Positions 19,449 to 27,621 of a DNA stretch of 64,000 nucleotides are shown in pieces; positions within the stretch are counted from its first letter, which is position 1; every line of letters begins with the position of its first letter. The DNA comes from an uncultured Clostridia bacterium (GTDB lineage Bacteria; Bacillota; Clostridia; Christensenellales; UBA1242): positions 186,001-250,000 of the forward strand of contig CAKVHV010000001.1 in the NCBI GenBank assembly GCA_934754475.1, in the 5' to 3' direction. Both the position numbers and the translations under genes were made by a program. Under the pieces are notes generated by a model that had not been told where the DNA came from, ran no database searches, and saw only the letters and a program-made list of their open reading frames with translations.

Positions 19449-20393
19449 ATGGAAAATATGTTTGAAGGAAACTTAAAAAAGTATTCTCCTTTGGCAGACA
19501 GGATGAGAGCAAACACTCTAGGAGATTTTGTTGGTCAAGAACATCTAATTTATCGTAATAGTTTTTTGGTTAGAGCTATCGAAAATGGTGTTGTTGGTTC
19601 TTGTATTTTCTGGGGTCCACCGGGATGTGGAAAGACTACTATTGCAAATATTATTGCTAATACTTGTAATGGTGTTTTCAAAAAACTTAATGCTGTTAGT
19701 TCGGGTGTTGGCGATGCAAAGGCGATTATCGAAGAAGCAAAATCAAATCTTGAACTATATGGAACAAAGACTTATTTGTTGCTTGATGAATGTCATAGAT
19801 GGAGCAAAGCCCAAAGCGATTGTGTCTTGGAAGCGATTGAAAAAGGTTACATAATCTTTATTGGCTCTACAACAGAGAATCCTTATATATCTATGACTCG
19901 TGCTATTGTGAGTAGGTGCAAAGTTTTTGAGTTTAAGGCGTTGAGTGTAGACAATATGGTTTATGCTATAAACAAAGCACTCAAGGACAAAGACAAGGGA
20001 CTTGGTAATTTAAATGTTGTTATGGATAATGATGTTGTTAGGTACTTGGCTTTTAATTGCTCGGGTGATTTACGTTCGTGCTACAATGCTCTTGAGTTTG
20101 CTGTAACCACAACGACACCAAATGCTTCAAATCAAATTGTTATTGACAAGCAAACTATTGACGACTGTCTTCAAAAGGGGAATATTGCTCTTGATGAAAA
20201 CACAAGTTATGATATACTTAGTGCATTTTGTAAATCGCTTAGGGGTAGCGACACCGATGCAGCACTTTTCTATTGTCAAAAACTATTGCTTTCTGGTTAT
20301 GACCCTTGTATAATTGCTAGACGTCTTATTGCTCATGCGTCTGAAGAAGAGTTCACCTTTGTGCAAAGTAAATTGCTTAGAAATTGTGCGTGA
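19449..20393 (+). pseudogene. rarA: Truncated RarA/MgsA AAA+ ATPase
   Basis: A replication-associated recombination ATPase of the clamp-loader/RuvB-like AAA+ group, lacking its C-terminal tetramerisation domain. Walker A is WGPPGCGKTT (about 55-64), Walker B LLLDECHRW, sensor 1 STTENP, and an arginine finger is in IVSRCKVFEF. Homology stops after ARRLIAHASEE near 20346, about residue 300 of a normal 410-440. The frame then reads 15 unrelated residues to a stop. Codon use (many T-ending codons) matches the chromosomal genes to the left. The ATPase half could still be made, but probably is not a full RarA. Confidence 0.8.
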
Positions 20394-20427
20394 AATTCCA
20401 CTAGAAATCAAGTATTGTCCACAAAAT

Positions 20428-21093
20428 ATGGACAAAACCGAAAGAAAACAACTTGAAGATAAGATTGTAGAGTTCTGCAAAGAACCCCGTACACTTGATG
20501 AAATAAAAGAATATACAAAATTAGATATAACAAGAGATACCCTTAGGGGATACACATTAAAACCACTAATAAATAGCGGTAGGTTAAAATATACACACAA
20601 GCATAATCAATACTACAACCAGAGATATATTGATGCTAGGGTTGAAGTAACACAAGAAATGCTAGATGAGATTGATGAAAAGGCAGATACCTTAACACCT
20701 AAAAGAGTAGAAGAGATACTAACATTCTGCAAAGAACCAAAAGGTTTAAGAGAGATAGAAAAATTCATCAAAACAAAAGGTGCAATAAATTATATTCAAA
20801 TGCTTGTAAAATGTGGTAAACTTAAAAAGACACACCCAGACATACCATCATACTGCAAACAAAAATACTTCAATGCTGAGATGGATTGTGAACAATTCAC
20901 AGACCAAAGTGTTTTAGAATACTGCCAAGAGCCAAGAACTAAGGCAGAGATTGAATTACACTTCGATCTAACAAAAGCATTAAGAATAGGTGTGGTTCAA
21001 AGATTATTAGACCAAGGGAAAATAGATTATACCGAAGAAAGTAAACAACTTGGTAAATGCAATGGAAACAGGAGGCTAATCAAAATTGGATAA
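20428..21093 (+). pseudogene. Three-repeat winged-helix C-terminal fragment (RecG-like/AlbA_2 family)
   Basis: The frame encodes three tandem winged-helix units of about 60-65 residues. They begin at IVEFCKEPRTLDEIKEY, ILTFCKEPKGLREIEKF and VLEYCQEPRTKAEIELH. Such units cap the C-terminus of RecG-like, AlbA_2-domain regulators. The N-terminal catalytic/AlbA_2 part is absent because the frame is joined at about 20346 to the truncated rarA. The first ATG of the homologous part (20428) has no ribosome site, so this looks like a 3' remnant. Its last bases contain AGGAGG and the TTG start of the next gene, showing the pair was coupled in its source genome. Confidence 0.6.
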
Positions 21094-22327
21094 CTTATTT
21101 GAAAATTTACATAACGACAAAAAACCATTGGCTGAAAAAATGAGACCAAAAAACTTGGATGAATTTGTCGGACAAAAACATATACTAGGACCAGGCAAGT
21201 TGCTTCGTAGACTTATAGAAGCTAAAAGAGTGCCTAGTGTAATATTCTATGGCCCACCTGGAACAGGTAAGACCACACTTGCACGTATCATTGCTGATAC
21301 AAGCAATTCAAAGTTTGTAAAACTAAATGCTATATCAAGTGGTGTAGCAGATGTCAAAGCAGTCATAGAACAAGCAAAAAGCGATTTCCAATTATATGGA
21401 CAAAGGACTTATTTGCTACTTGATGAATGCCATAGATGGTCAAAGGCACAAAGCGATTCACTTCTTGCCGCACTAGAAAATGGCTATTTGATATTTATTG
21501 GTTGTACAACTGAAAATCCTAGTTATAGTATGACAAGGGCAATAGTTTCTCGTTGCTCAGTCTTTGAATTTAAGAAACTAAGTATAGAAGATGTAAAGTG
21601 TGTCTTAAGAAGAGCAATGGAATCTGAAACAGGACTTAAAGTTTACAACATAAAAATAGATGATGATGCGTTAACCTACATAGCATCGGCTTGTGGTGGC
21701 GATGTTAGAAGTGCCTTAACAGGGCTTGAACTTGGGGCTATATCGACACCAATGAACAAGGAAGGGGAAACAGTAATCACCAAAGAAATCGCGGCAGAAT
21801 GCCTACAAAAAAAGGCAACAAGCCTTAATGAAGATGTTTACTATGATCTACTTAGTGCATTTTGCAAGAGCCTTCGTGGCAGTGATTCAACAGCGGCATT
21901 GTATTATGCTAATAGGCTTATAGAAGGTGGAATTGAACCACAGGTACTAGCTCGTAGAACTTTGTGTCATGCGGCGGAAGATTGTGGTCTCTCGGCTCCG
22001 AATTGCGTGTTGCAATCGGTTGCCGCATTGTATGCATTAGACCATTTAGGAATGCCAGAAGGCAATTTGGTACTTACTCAAGCGATAATTTATGTGTGTG
22101 AATCACCAAAGGACAATAGGGTGGTAACTGCTATGAATATGGCGCAAGATGACGCAAAAAATCATCCTGATGACAATATTCCACCTTACTTAAGAAACCA
22201 CACACCTCAAAGCAAATATTACAAATATCCACACGATTATGGTGGCTATGTTAAACAACAATACTTGCCAGATTCGTTAAAAGATAGAAAGTATTTTGTA
22301 AGAAAAGAACCTAAGAAACCAGAATAA
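21086..22327 (+). CDS. rarA: Complete RarA/MgsA AAA+ ATPase (second copy)
   Basis: A 413-residue full-length homologue. Walker A YGPPGTGKTT (about 55-64), LLLDECHRW, CTTENPSYSMT, then the helical C-terminal domain with AAEDCGLSAPNC, PEGNLVLTQAIIYV and the basic end. It acts at stalled forks with DNA polymerase and SSB in known relatives. The start is TTG 21086 with AGGAGG upstream, inside the preceding frame. It is clearly diverged from the first copy at the DNA level, so this is not a recent duplication but an imported orthologue that can replace the broken one. Confidence 0.9.
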   Translation: MDNLFENLHNDKKPLAEKMRPKNLDEFVGQKHILGPGKLLRRLIEAKRVPSVIFYGPPGTGKTTLARIIADTSNSKFVKLNAISSGVADVKAVIEQAKSDFQLYGQRTYLLLDECHRWSKAQSDSLLAALENGYLIFIGCTTENPSYSMTRAIVSRCSVFEFKKLSIEDVKCVLRRAMESETGLKVYNIKIDDDALTYIASACGGDVRSALTGLELGAISTPMNKEGETVITKEIAAECLQKKATSLNEDVYYDLLSAFCKSLRGSDSTAALYYANRLIEGGIEPQVLARRTLCHAAEDCGLSAPNCVLQSVAALYALDHLGMPEGNLVLTQAIIYVCESPKDNRVVTAMNMAQDDAKNHPDDNIPPYLRNHTPQSKYYKYPHDYGGYVKQQYLPDSLKDRKYFVRKEPKKPE

Positions 22328-22465
22328 CAAAAAGCAAGCAATATAAATAATCAAACAATCAAAAGAAAAATCAAAGAAATCAAAAGTAATCAAAATTGCA
22401 TAAAAAGATATATTTATATTAGACAAAAATATTTTTGAAAATATTATTCATTTTTGAACAATATG

Positions 22466-22474
22466 TGTTATAAT
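22466..22474 (+). promoter_or_regulatory. Extended -10 promoter of the lipoprotein gene
   Basis: TGTTATAAT (extended -10) lies 30 bases upstream of the ATG at 22506; no good -35 is seen. A run of ATCAAA repeats (about 22355-22400) precedes it. Confidence 0.45.
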
Positions 22475-22505
22475 GAAAATACGGAAACCAAATTAAGGGA
22501 GGAAA

Positions 22506-24134
22506 ATGAAATTGAAAAAGAAACTTTTAAGTATTATACTTGCAATTTTTATGTTTGCACCTTGTATGTTTATGCTTACAGCGTGTGGCAGTGGCAGTAA
22601 CGGACACACTCACGAATGGTCAGCAACTTACACAAAAGATGCTTCACAACACTGGAAAAAATGCACAGGTTGTGATGAAACAACGGAAAAAGAAAACCAC
22701 ACTTTTGATGGTGGCACTTGCACAGTTTGTGGTTATGTTGATACAACGATACCAATAAAAAAACCAATGAGTAAGTACTTCTCAGGTGTAAAAGCAACAT
22801 ATGCTAAAGAAAACTTCTTGGACTCTAATAATCAAGCGAGAGAGTTTAAAGATCTAGTTGATCGTCAAATTGATGTTCTTGCTCAAGATATACTTGCACG
22901 TCTTGATTATGTTTATGGACAACATAGAACAAAAACTGGTAAATCTGCATGGGGATATGCTTTCCCACTTTATGATTTAACTGGAAATGAAGAAGACAAA
23001 ATATACAGATATTATAGTGATAGTACTAAAGATGGTCTACCAGCACTTGCAGATAGTTTAAATATGCTTTCACCATTAAGTGAGACTGATTTAGATACTA
23101 TATATGAAGGTACTGCTGCATTGGTAGAAGTAAATGTTGATAATTTGTCTGATTATCAAAAATCATTATTAATTAAAGATACTGATAATAATATGTTGGC
23201 TTCTACTTATCTTCTAAATTTAATTGGTGCAAGTTCTGGTCAAAATATGAAACTTGTTAGTGCATTAGAAATAATGTTGGTTAAGGACGAATCAAAGCAA
23301 TGGTTAGTATCAGACTTAACTTCTAAAGATGCTAAAGATGCATTAAAATTAATGATCGCTCAAGAATTGGTTGGGAATGAAAGTGATGATTATGATGCTT
23401 TAATTGGGTTGATAGACACATTAGGTTATAAACCAGACTTCTCTGAAAACCTAATAAAAATCATTAATAATAAGATTATTGGTGCTGAACGTATTACTGA
23501 AGATAATGGGTATTATGATATAATCAAGAATAAATATGAAGGTAAGATTACACCTGACAATGTTAAGTCAATGAATACAAGTACAGATTATTCAGAAACT
23601 AATTCACCACGTTTATATAAAGGTTATAAAGTAATTGTTAAACAATTAGTTGAATCTGCTCTAGATAATAAATTTTATAATACACAAGTTTCTTTATATC
23701 CTAAATTTAGTAAAAAAGCAGTAAATTATACTTCAAACGCTAATGGATTCTCTGAAGCACATGCTTATGAAACTATGACATTGCTTCCAAAAGACAATAC
23801 TCCATATACTAAACTTGTAGTAAAAATTAAAGGTTCAAGTATTGCTACTAGTGATGTTTCGTTATCATTAGATGTAACGATTAACTATTCAAAAATTTAT
23901 CATAAACGTATAAATTTAACTAATGAAGAGCAAACTTTAGACATTGATGCTTCTGAATTTGGTTCAAGAACTCTAGCAGCATATAAAGGTACTAAAGATG
24001 CTGATATTAATGAAAATATTTTTACTAACACACAAGTATCTGATAAAGACGAGAGCAATTATATTAAATTTACATTCACTAATGAAAGTGGTGTAAAATT
24101 CACAGTTACTTTTGATGGTTATTACAATAAATAA
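22506..24134 (+). CDS. Secreted lipoprotein with CxxC-His repeat head
   Basis: A 542-residue protein. The signal peptide ends in the lipobox LTAC, with Cys27 as lipid anchor. Directly after comes a short Cys/His unit (HTHEW, HWKKCTGC, CTVCGY, about 33-77) of the kind found in many Clostridia surface proteins and possibly metal-binding. The rest is a large extracellular domain of alternating helices (90-370) and a beta-rich C-terminus (400-540). No enzyme motif seen. Transcribed alone: extended -10 promoter upstream, terminator downstream. Confidence 0.65.
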   Translation: MKLKKKLLSIILAIFMFAPCMFMLTACGSGSNGHTHEWSATYTKDASQHWKKCTGCDETTEKENHTFDGGTCTVCGYVDTTIPIKKPMSKYFSGVKATYAKENFLDSNNQAREFKDLVDRQIDVLAQDILARLDYVYGQHRTKTGKSAWGYAFPLYDLTGNEEDKIYRYYSDSTKDGLPALADSLNMLSPLSETDLDTIYEGTAALVEVNVDNLSDYQKSLLIKDTDNNMLASTYLLNLIGASSGQNMKLVSALEIMLVKDESKQWLVSDLTSKDAKDALKLMIAQELVGNESDDYDALIGLIDTLGYKPDFSENLIKIINNKIIGAERITEDNGYYDIIKNKYEGKITPDNVKSMNTSTDYSETNSPRLYKGYKVIVKQLVESALDNKFYNTQVSLYPKFSKKAVNYTSNANGFSEAHAYETMTLLPKDNTPYTKLVVKIKGSSIATSDVSLSLDVTINYSKIYHKRINLTNEEQTLDIDASEFGSRTLAAYKGTKDADINENIFTNTQVSDKDESNYIKFTFTNESGVKFTVTFDGYYNK

Positions 24135-24158
24135 GCAAATAGAAAGAACGACTTAAAA

Positions 24159-24190
24159 AATGCGATCCTCCGAGGGATTGCATTTTTTTT
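24159..24190 (+). terminator. Terminator after the lipoprotein gene
   Basis: AATGCGATCC pairs with GGATTGCATT across a short loop, followed by eight T. Confidence 0.85.
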
Positions 24191-24239
24191 ATAAAATAAA
24201 AAATAATCAAAAAACATTTTGAAATCCATTTTTTTGGAT

Positions 24240-24267
24240 TTGAAATATGCTATTATTATGGTATAAT
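24240..24267 (+). promoter_or_regulatory. Promoter of the WYL operon
   Basis: TTGAAA (24240-24245) and TATAAT (24262-24267), spacing 16. An inverted repeat AAATCCA-TTTTTT-TGGATTT overlaps the -35 and could be an operator. Confidence 0.55.
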
Positions 24268-24282
24268 AAAGGGAGGAAAGAT

Positions 24283-24528
24283 ATGAGAAGATGTCATTGT
24301 AATTGTGGAGATGGTTTTGGACTATTCCTACTTGCAATTTTGCCAATCATTTTATTTGTTTGGATTTTTAAATTGATAATACAAGGCATTGCTGGACTTG
24401 TGGCACTAGGAACTGCATCAGCGCAAACACTTAAAAGTTCAAAATCTTCTAGTGGCAGTATCATTCCTTCGGCAGATGATATTGATAGATACGAAGAATA
24501 TGATGCAATTTTTGATGATGAAGATTAA
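24283..24528 (+). CDS. Small cysteine-rich membrane protein
   Basis: An 81-residue protein. The N-terminus RRCHCNCGDG may bind metal. A membrane helix spans about 14-45, and the acidic tail (YEEYDAIFDDED) faces the other side. The ATG at 24283 follows GGGAGG. First gene of a probable three-gene operon with the WYL regulator and an FtsK-gamma-like protein. Function unknown. Confidence 0.55.
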   Translation: MRRCHCNCGDGFGLFLLAILPIILFVWIFKLIIQGIAGLVALGTASAQTLKSSKSSSGSIIPSADDIDRYEEYDAIFDDED

Positions 24529-24540
24529 AAGGAGATAACT

Positions 24541-25533
24541 ATGGCTTCTGATAGCGATAAGAAAATAGTTTTGTTGTATGTTTTAGATGTGCTAAAAGAT
24601 TACACAGATGACAAACACTTAATGACTTACACGGAGATAGTTTCAAAACTTGATATACTATATGGAATAAGACCAAATGTAAAATCAATCGCTAGAAACA
24701 TTGATACCTTAATTGAGTATGGATACAAAATTGAAAAAGTAAGAAAAAATGGATGTTATCTAGCAGAAAGAGACTTTGATGATTCAGAAGTCATGTTCCT
24801 AGTAGATGCTGTTTATTCTTCAAAGAGCATTGCGCCTAATGATGCAAAAGAACTTATTCAAAAATTAACAAAAGGTTGCAATAAGTTTGAAAAAAGAAAA
24901 TATAAGCACATTTACAAGGTTGAAGAGATTTCAAGAAAGCGTAGCACACAAATATTTAAAAACATAGAAATACTTGATGATGCAATCGAGCAAAGGAAAA
25001 AAGTATCATTTCAATATAATGAATATGACGCAACAAAAAACTTCCTACCAAGAATGCAGGGCAGAAAGTTTGTGATGAATCCATATTTCCTTGTGAACAA
25101 TAATGGCAAGTATTACTTAGTTTGTAACTATGATAAATACGACAACCTAGCAAACTATAAAATTGAGTGTATGAGCAACCTTGAAATTTTGGAAGATGAT
25201 GTAAAACCATTAAAGTCTTTGCCTAATATGGAAAACTTTAACCAAGATGATTACATAAACGAACACATCTATATGATGATAGGTGCATCGGTTAAAGCAG
25301 TGATAAAACTTGATAATGCAAAAGCAATAAATGACATAATTGATTGGTTTGGAGACAAGGTAGAGATAAGAGAAAAGAATGGCGAATTGTTTGCTGAACT
25401 TAAAGTCAACGAACAAGCACTTATTTATTGGGCAATACAATATGGAAAGAATGTGGAAGTACTAAGCCCAGAATATACAAGAGACAAGATTAGACAGACC
25501 TTAAAAGAAATTAGTAAAAAATATGAGGTTTAA
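24541..25533 (+). CDS. WYL-domain transcriptional regulator
   Basis: A 330-residue protein. The N-terminal winged helix (about 1-75: MTYTEIVSKLDILYGI, VKSIARNIDTLIEYGY) is followed by a WYL domain (about 140-220: IEQRKKVSFQYNEYD, NPYFLVNNNGKYYLVCNYDK) and a C-terminal WCX extension. WYL proteins sense ligands such as nucleic-acid products. CapW/BrxR relatives control anti-phage islands. It lies 2 kb upstream of a large R-M operon, so control of that island is plausible but not shown. Confidence 0.8.
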   Translation: MASDSDKKIVLLYVLDVLKDYTDDKHLMTYTEIVSKLDILYGIRPNVKSIARNIDTLIEYGYKIEKVRKNGCYLAERDFDDSEVMFLVDAVYSSKSIAPNDAKELIQKLTKGCNKFEKRKYKHIYKVEEISRKRSTQIFKNIEILDDAIEQRKKVSFQYNEYDATKNFLPRMQGRKFVMNPYFLVNNNGKYYLVCNYDKYDNLANYKIECMSNLEILEDDVKPLKSLPNMENFNQDDYINEHIYMMIGASVKAVIKLDNAKAINDIIDWFGDKVEIREKNGELFAELKVNEQALIYWAIQYGKNVEVLSPEYTRDKIRQTLKEISKKYEV

Positions 25534-25535
25534 TT

Positions 25536-25892
25536 ATGGAAAAGAATAAAGAATCAAATTGGCAGAAAAGACTTGAAACAATTTTTGAAGAAACTCTTGA
25601 TAAAGTGTTGCTTAATAGAAAAATTAAAGCTAAACTAAATCAAGAAGAATTAAAACAATTCGGTGTACAAGATTTTGATCTACTCGTTCCAGATGTTTTG
25701 AAAATGATAGTTGAAACAAATGAAGTTAGTACAGCAAAAGTTCAAGGAAAGTTTGGACTGGGTTATGCCAGGGCTTCAAGAATCATTGATCAATTAGAAG
25801 CTTGTGGTTTTATAACAGAACCAAATTCAGAAAAAAGCCGTAAGGTACTAATAACACTTGAAGAATACAAAAACATTTTTGAAAAAGAGTAA
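25536..25892 (+). CDS. FtsK-gamma-like winged-helix protein
   Basis: A 118-residue protein. The C-terminal half (about 55-118) matches the FtsK gamma winged helix: VSTAKVQGKFGLGYARASRI followed by IDQLEACGFI. FtsK gamma domains bind KOPS-type DNA, but here no motor domain is attached. It starts 3 bases after the WYL gene and is probably translated with it. Likely a small DNA-binding protein of a mobile element. Confidence 0.65.
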   Translation: MEKNKESNWQKRLETIFEETLDKVLLNRKIKAKLNQEELKQFGVQDFDLLVPDVLKMIVETNEVSTAKVQGKFGLGYARASRIIDQLEACGFITEPNSEKSRKVLITLEEYKNIFEKE

Positions 25893-25953
25893 AACGCAAA
25901 ACAAATTAAAACTTAGTCGAGACAATATAAAATTACTACAATAGGGAGTTATC

Positions 25954-26658
25954 ATGAATTGGGTTGCTTTGGTCATAGCGATATTATTTGCGGGTGGGCT
26001 ATGTGCTGTTTGTCTTTGGATTTTAATAAAAAGCATTAAAGACTCAGCAAAGAAAAAGAAGATAGAGCAAGAAAATTTGCTAAAGAGACAGAAAAAATTG
26101 GAAGAGATAGAAAATCTCAAATCTCCATTTTTCTCTAAGCATAATATTTCCACAGCAAGTGACTTAACCATTGAAAAACTCATACGATTTGAAACAGCCC
26201 AAAAATTAGGGAAATATTTAAAAGAAAACAATAGGAAATTAGATGCCGAAAAAGACAAGTCGTTGGCAGAACATTTTGCGAATGAAACTTTTGTAGAATA
26301 TCAAAAACATTTGATATATGTTAACATTGAGAATGCTTTAATTGAACATCAAAGAGAAAGAACCATCCAACAAAATAAAGAGATCAAAGAGTTCAATACA
26401 GAGATTAAAAAATTAACGCAAGTAGTAAGAAGAAATAGAAACAATATTTCATATTGGAAAAAACAGGAGTTACTAAGTGCTGTATCAAGGTGGAGAAGAG
26501 AATACGATTTATTGCCATTGAAAAATTTGCAAGATGATGAGGACTATAAAATATTATGTTATGATAAACTCAAAGGATCAATAAAACCTTTGGCATTTGA
26601 TACCCTTGATGTAACAAATAACAGTGATAAATATGTAGATTTTAGTGATATGAGATGA
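25954..26658 (+). CDS. Membrane-anchored coiled-coil protein
   Basis: A 234-residue protein with one N-terminal membrane helix (about 3-25, LVIAILFAGGLCAVCLWILI), then long charged helices (30-60, 100-175) likely to form a coiled coil in the cytoplasm. Own GGGAG ribosome site. Function unknown. Followed by a bidirectional terminator. Confidence 0.5.
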   Translation: MNWVALVIAILFAGGLCAVCLWILIKSIKDSAKKKKIEQENLLKRQKKLEEIENLKSPFFSKHNISTASDLTIEKLIRFETAQKLGKYLKENNRKLDAEKDKSLAEHFANETFVEYQKHLIYVNIENALIEHQRERTIQQNKEIKEFNTEIKKLTQVVRRNRNNISYWKKQELLSAVSRWRREYDLLPLKNLQDDEDYKILCYDKLKGSIKPLAFDTLDVTNNSDKYVDFSDMR

Positions 26659-26663
26659 TGCTA

Positions 26664-26691
26664 AAAAAGTGCCTAAAAATTGGCACTTTTT
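26664..26691. terminator. Bidirectional terminator
   Basis: AAAAAGTGCC pairs with GGCACTTTTT, with A and T runs on the two sides, so it can serve both converging genes. Confidence 0.85.
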
Positions 26692-26697
26692 ATGTTT

Positions 26698-27303
26698 TTA
26701 AGCAGTAAACTTTTTTCGTTCTAAATTAAGATACTTAAAGAAAGTTGAAATGGGCATATTAGCCATTTTTGCGGCATTGTTGCAAGTTATTTCCTTTGCT
26801 AGGTATAGTTGCAGAACATAATCAAAATTGTCGGGTAAAACGAGTTTTGGTCGCCCCATGTGGACACCTTTTTCCTTGGCAATTCGTATGCCTTCTGCTT
26901 GCCTTGACTTGATGTTTTCTCTTTCAGTTTCAGCAACGAAAGAAAGTATTTGCAACACAATATCAGCAATAAATCTACCTACTAGATTTTGTGGGGTAGA
27001 ACGAGTGTCTAATAGTGGCATATCAATAACAAAAACATCACACTCAACAACTTTAGTGATATAATACCATTCATCTAAAATCATTTTATAATTACGACCA
27101 AGGCGGTCTATTGATTTAATAATCAGTAGGTCGCCTTTTTGTATTTTAGACCTTAAAATTTGATAATTTTCACGATTAAAATCCTTGCCGCTTTGCTTAT
27201 CTATAAAAACATTTTCATTTGGAATTTCTAGCCTTGCCATTTCTTCTGTTTGTCTTTCAACATTTTGTGTGGTAGATGATACACGTACATAACCATAAAT
27301 CAT
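26698..27303 (-). CDS. Small serine recombinase (resolvase/invertase type)
   Basis: A 201-residue protein with the catalytic domain at the N-terminus (IYGYVRVSS, nucleophile Ser9/10; then LLIIKSIDRLGRNYKMI with the catalytic arginine pair region), the long E-helix, and a C-terminal helix-turn-helix (EITCNNAAKMANMPISTFFK). The start at 27303 is supported by GGAGGTG upstream; the longer frame is unlikely. Size fits resolvases/invertases, not large phage integrases. Divergent from the defence operon. Confidence 0.85.
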   Translation of the reverse strand: MIYGYVRVSSTTQNVERQTEEMARLEIPNENVFIDKQSGKDFNRENYQILRSKIQKGDLLIIKSIDRLGRNYKMILDEWYYITKVVECDVFVIDMPLLDTRSTPQNLVGRFIADIVLQILSFVAETERENIKSRQAEGIRIAKEKGVHMGRPKLVLPDNFDYVLQLYLAKEITCNNAAKMANMPISTFFKYLNLERKKFTA

Positions 27304-27621
27304 AAAAAAATACACCTCCAGTATACATTTTAAAATAGATTTTTCACTCAAACAACGCTGCCAAAAAATCTATATAAAGGTACGCTTTAATGTAGTGAAC
27401 CAGAAAAACGGATTTCAAGGGCAAAATTGCTTGAAAATGCAAAAAATATTAAAAAATTTATAAAATTATGCCCATATTTCAGATAAATATGATATAATAG
27501 ACTTGATTAAAGTTTTTAATTAAGTTACTACACAAAGGTGTACCTTTGCGTAGTGAAAAAAATGTGGCAGTCAAACTTGATTTTGACCATATTTGCATTT
27601 TACAATAGGGAGAAATGGCTA
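27304..27621. promoter_or_regulatory. Divergent regulatory region with candidate recombination sites
   Basis: A 318-base gap between the recombinase and the defence operon. It holds a TATAAT at 27493-27498 for the rightward operon, a 28-base palindrome at 27527-27554 (ACTAC-CAAAGGT/ACCTTTG-GTAGT with one mismatched pair) and a related half copy at about 27376-27399 (TAC-CTTT-GTAGTGAA). The layout resembles a res site next to a resolvase gene. Confidence 0.45.

Noticed and set aside
20314..20427. N-terminal part of the winged-helix frame
   Set aside because: This part overlaps the end of the truncated rarA in another frame and does not resemble the winged-helix family, so it was left out of the call.
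26698..27303. Integrase of the prophage on the right
   Set aside because: The protein is a small resolvase/invertase, 15 kb from the repressor, and separated by the defence operon with its terminator.
27538..27621. N-terminal extension of the SNF2-PLD helicase from GTG 27538
   Set aside because: It would be translated through the palindrome and has no ribosome site. GTG 27622 has AGGGAG at good distance and the sequence after it starts the recognisable domain.
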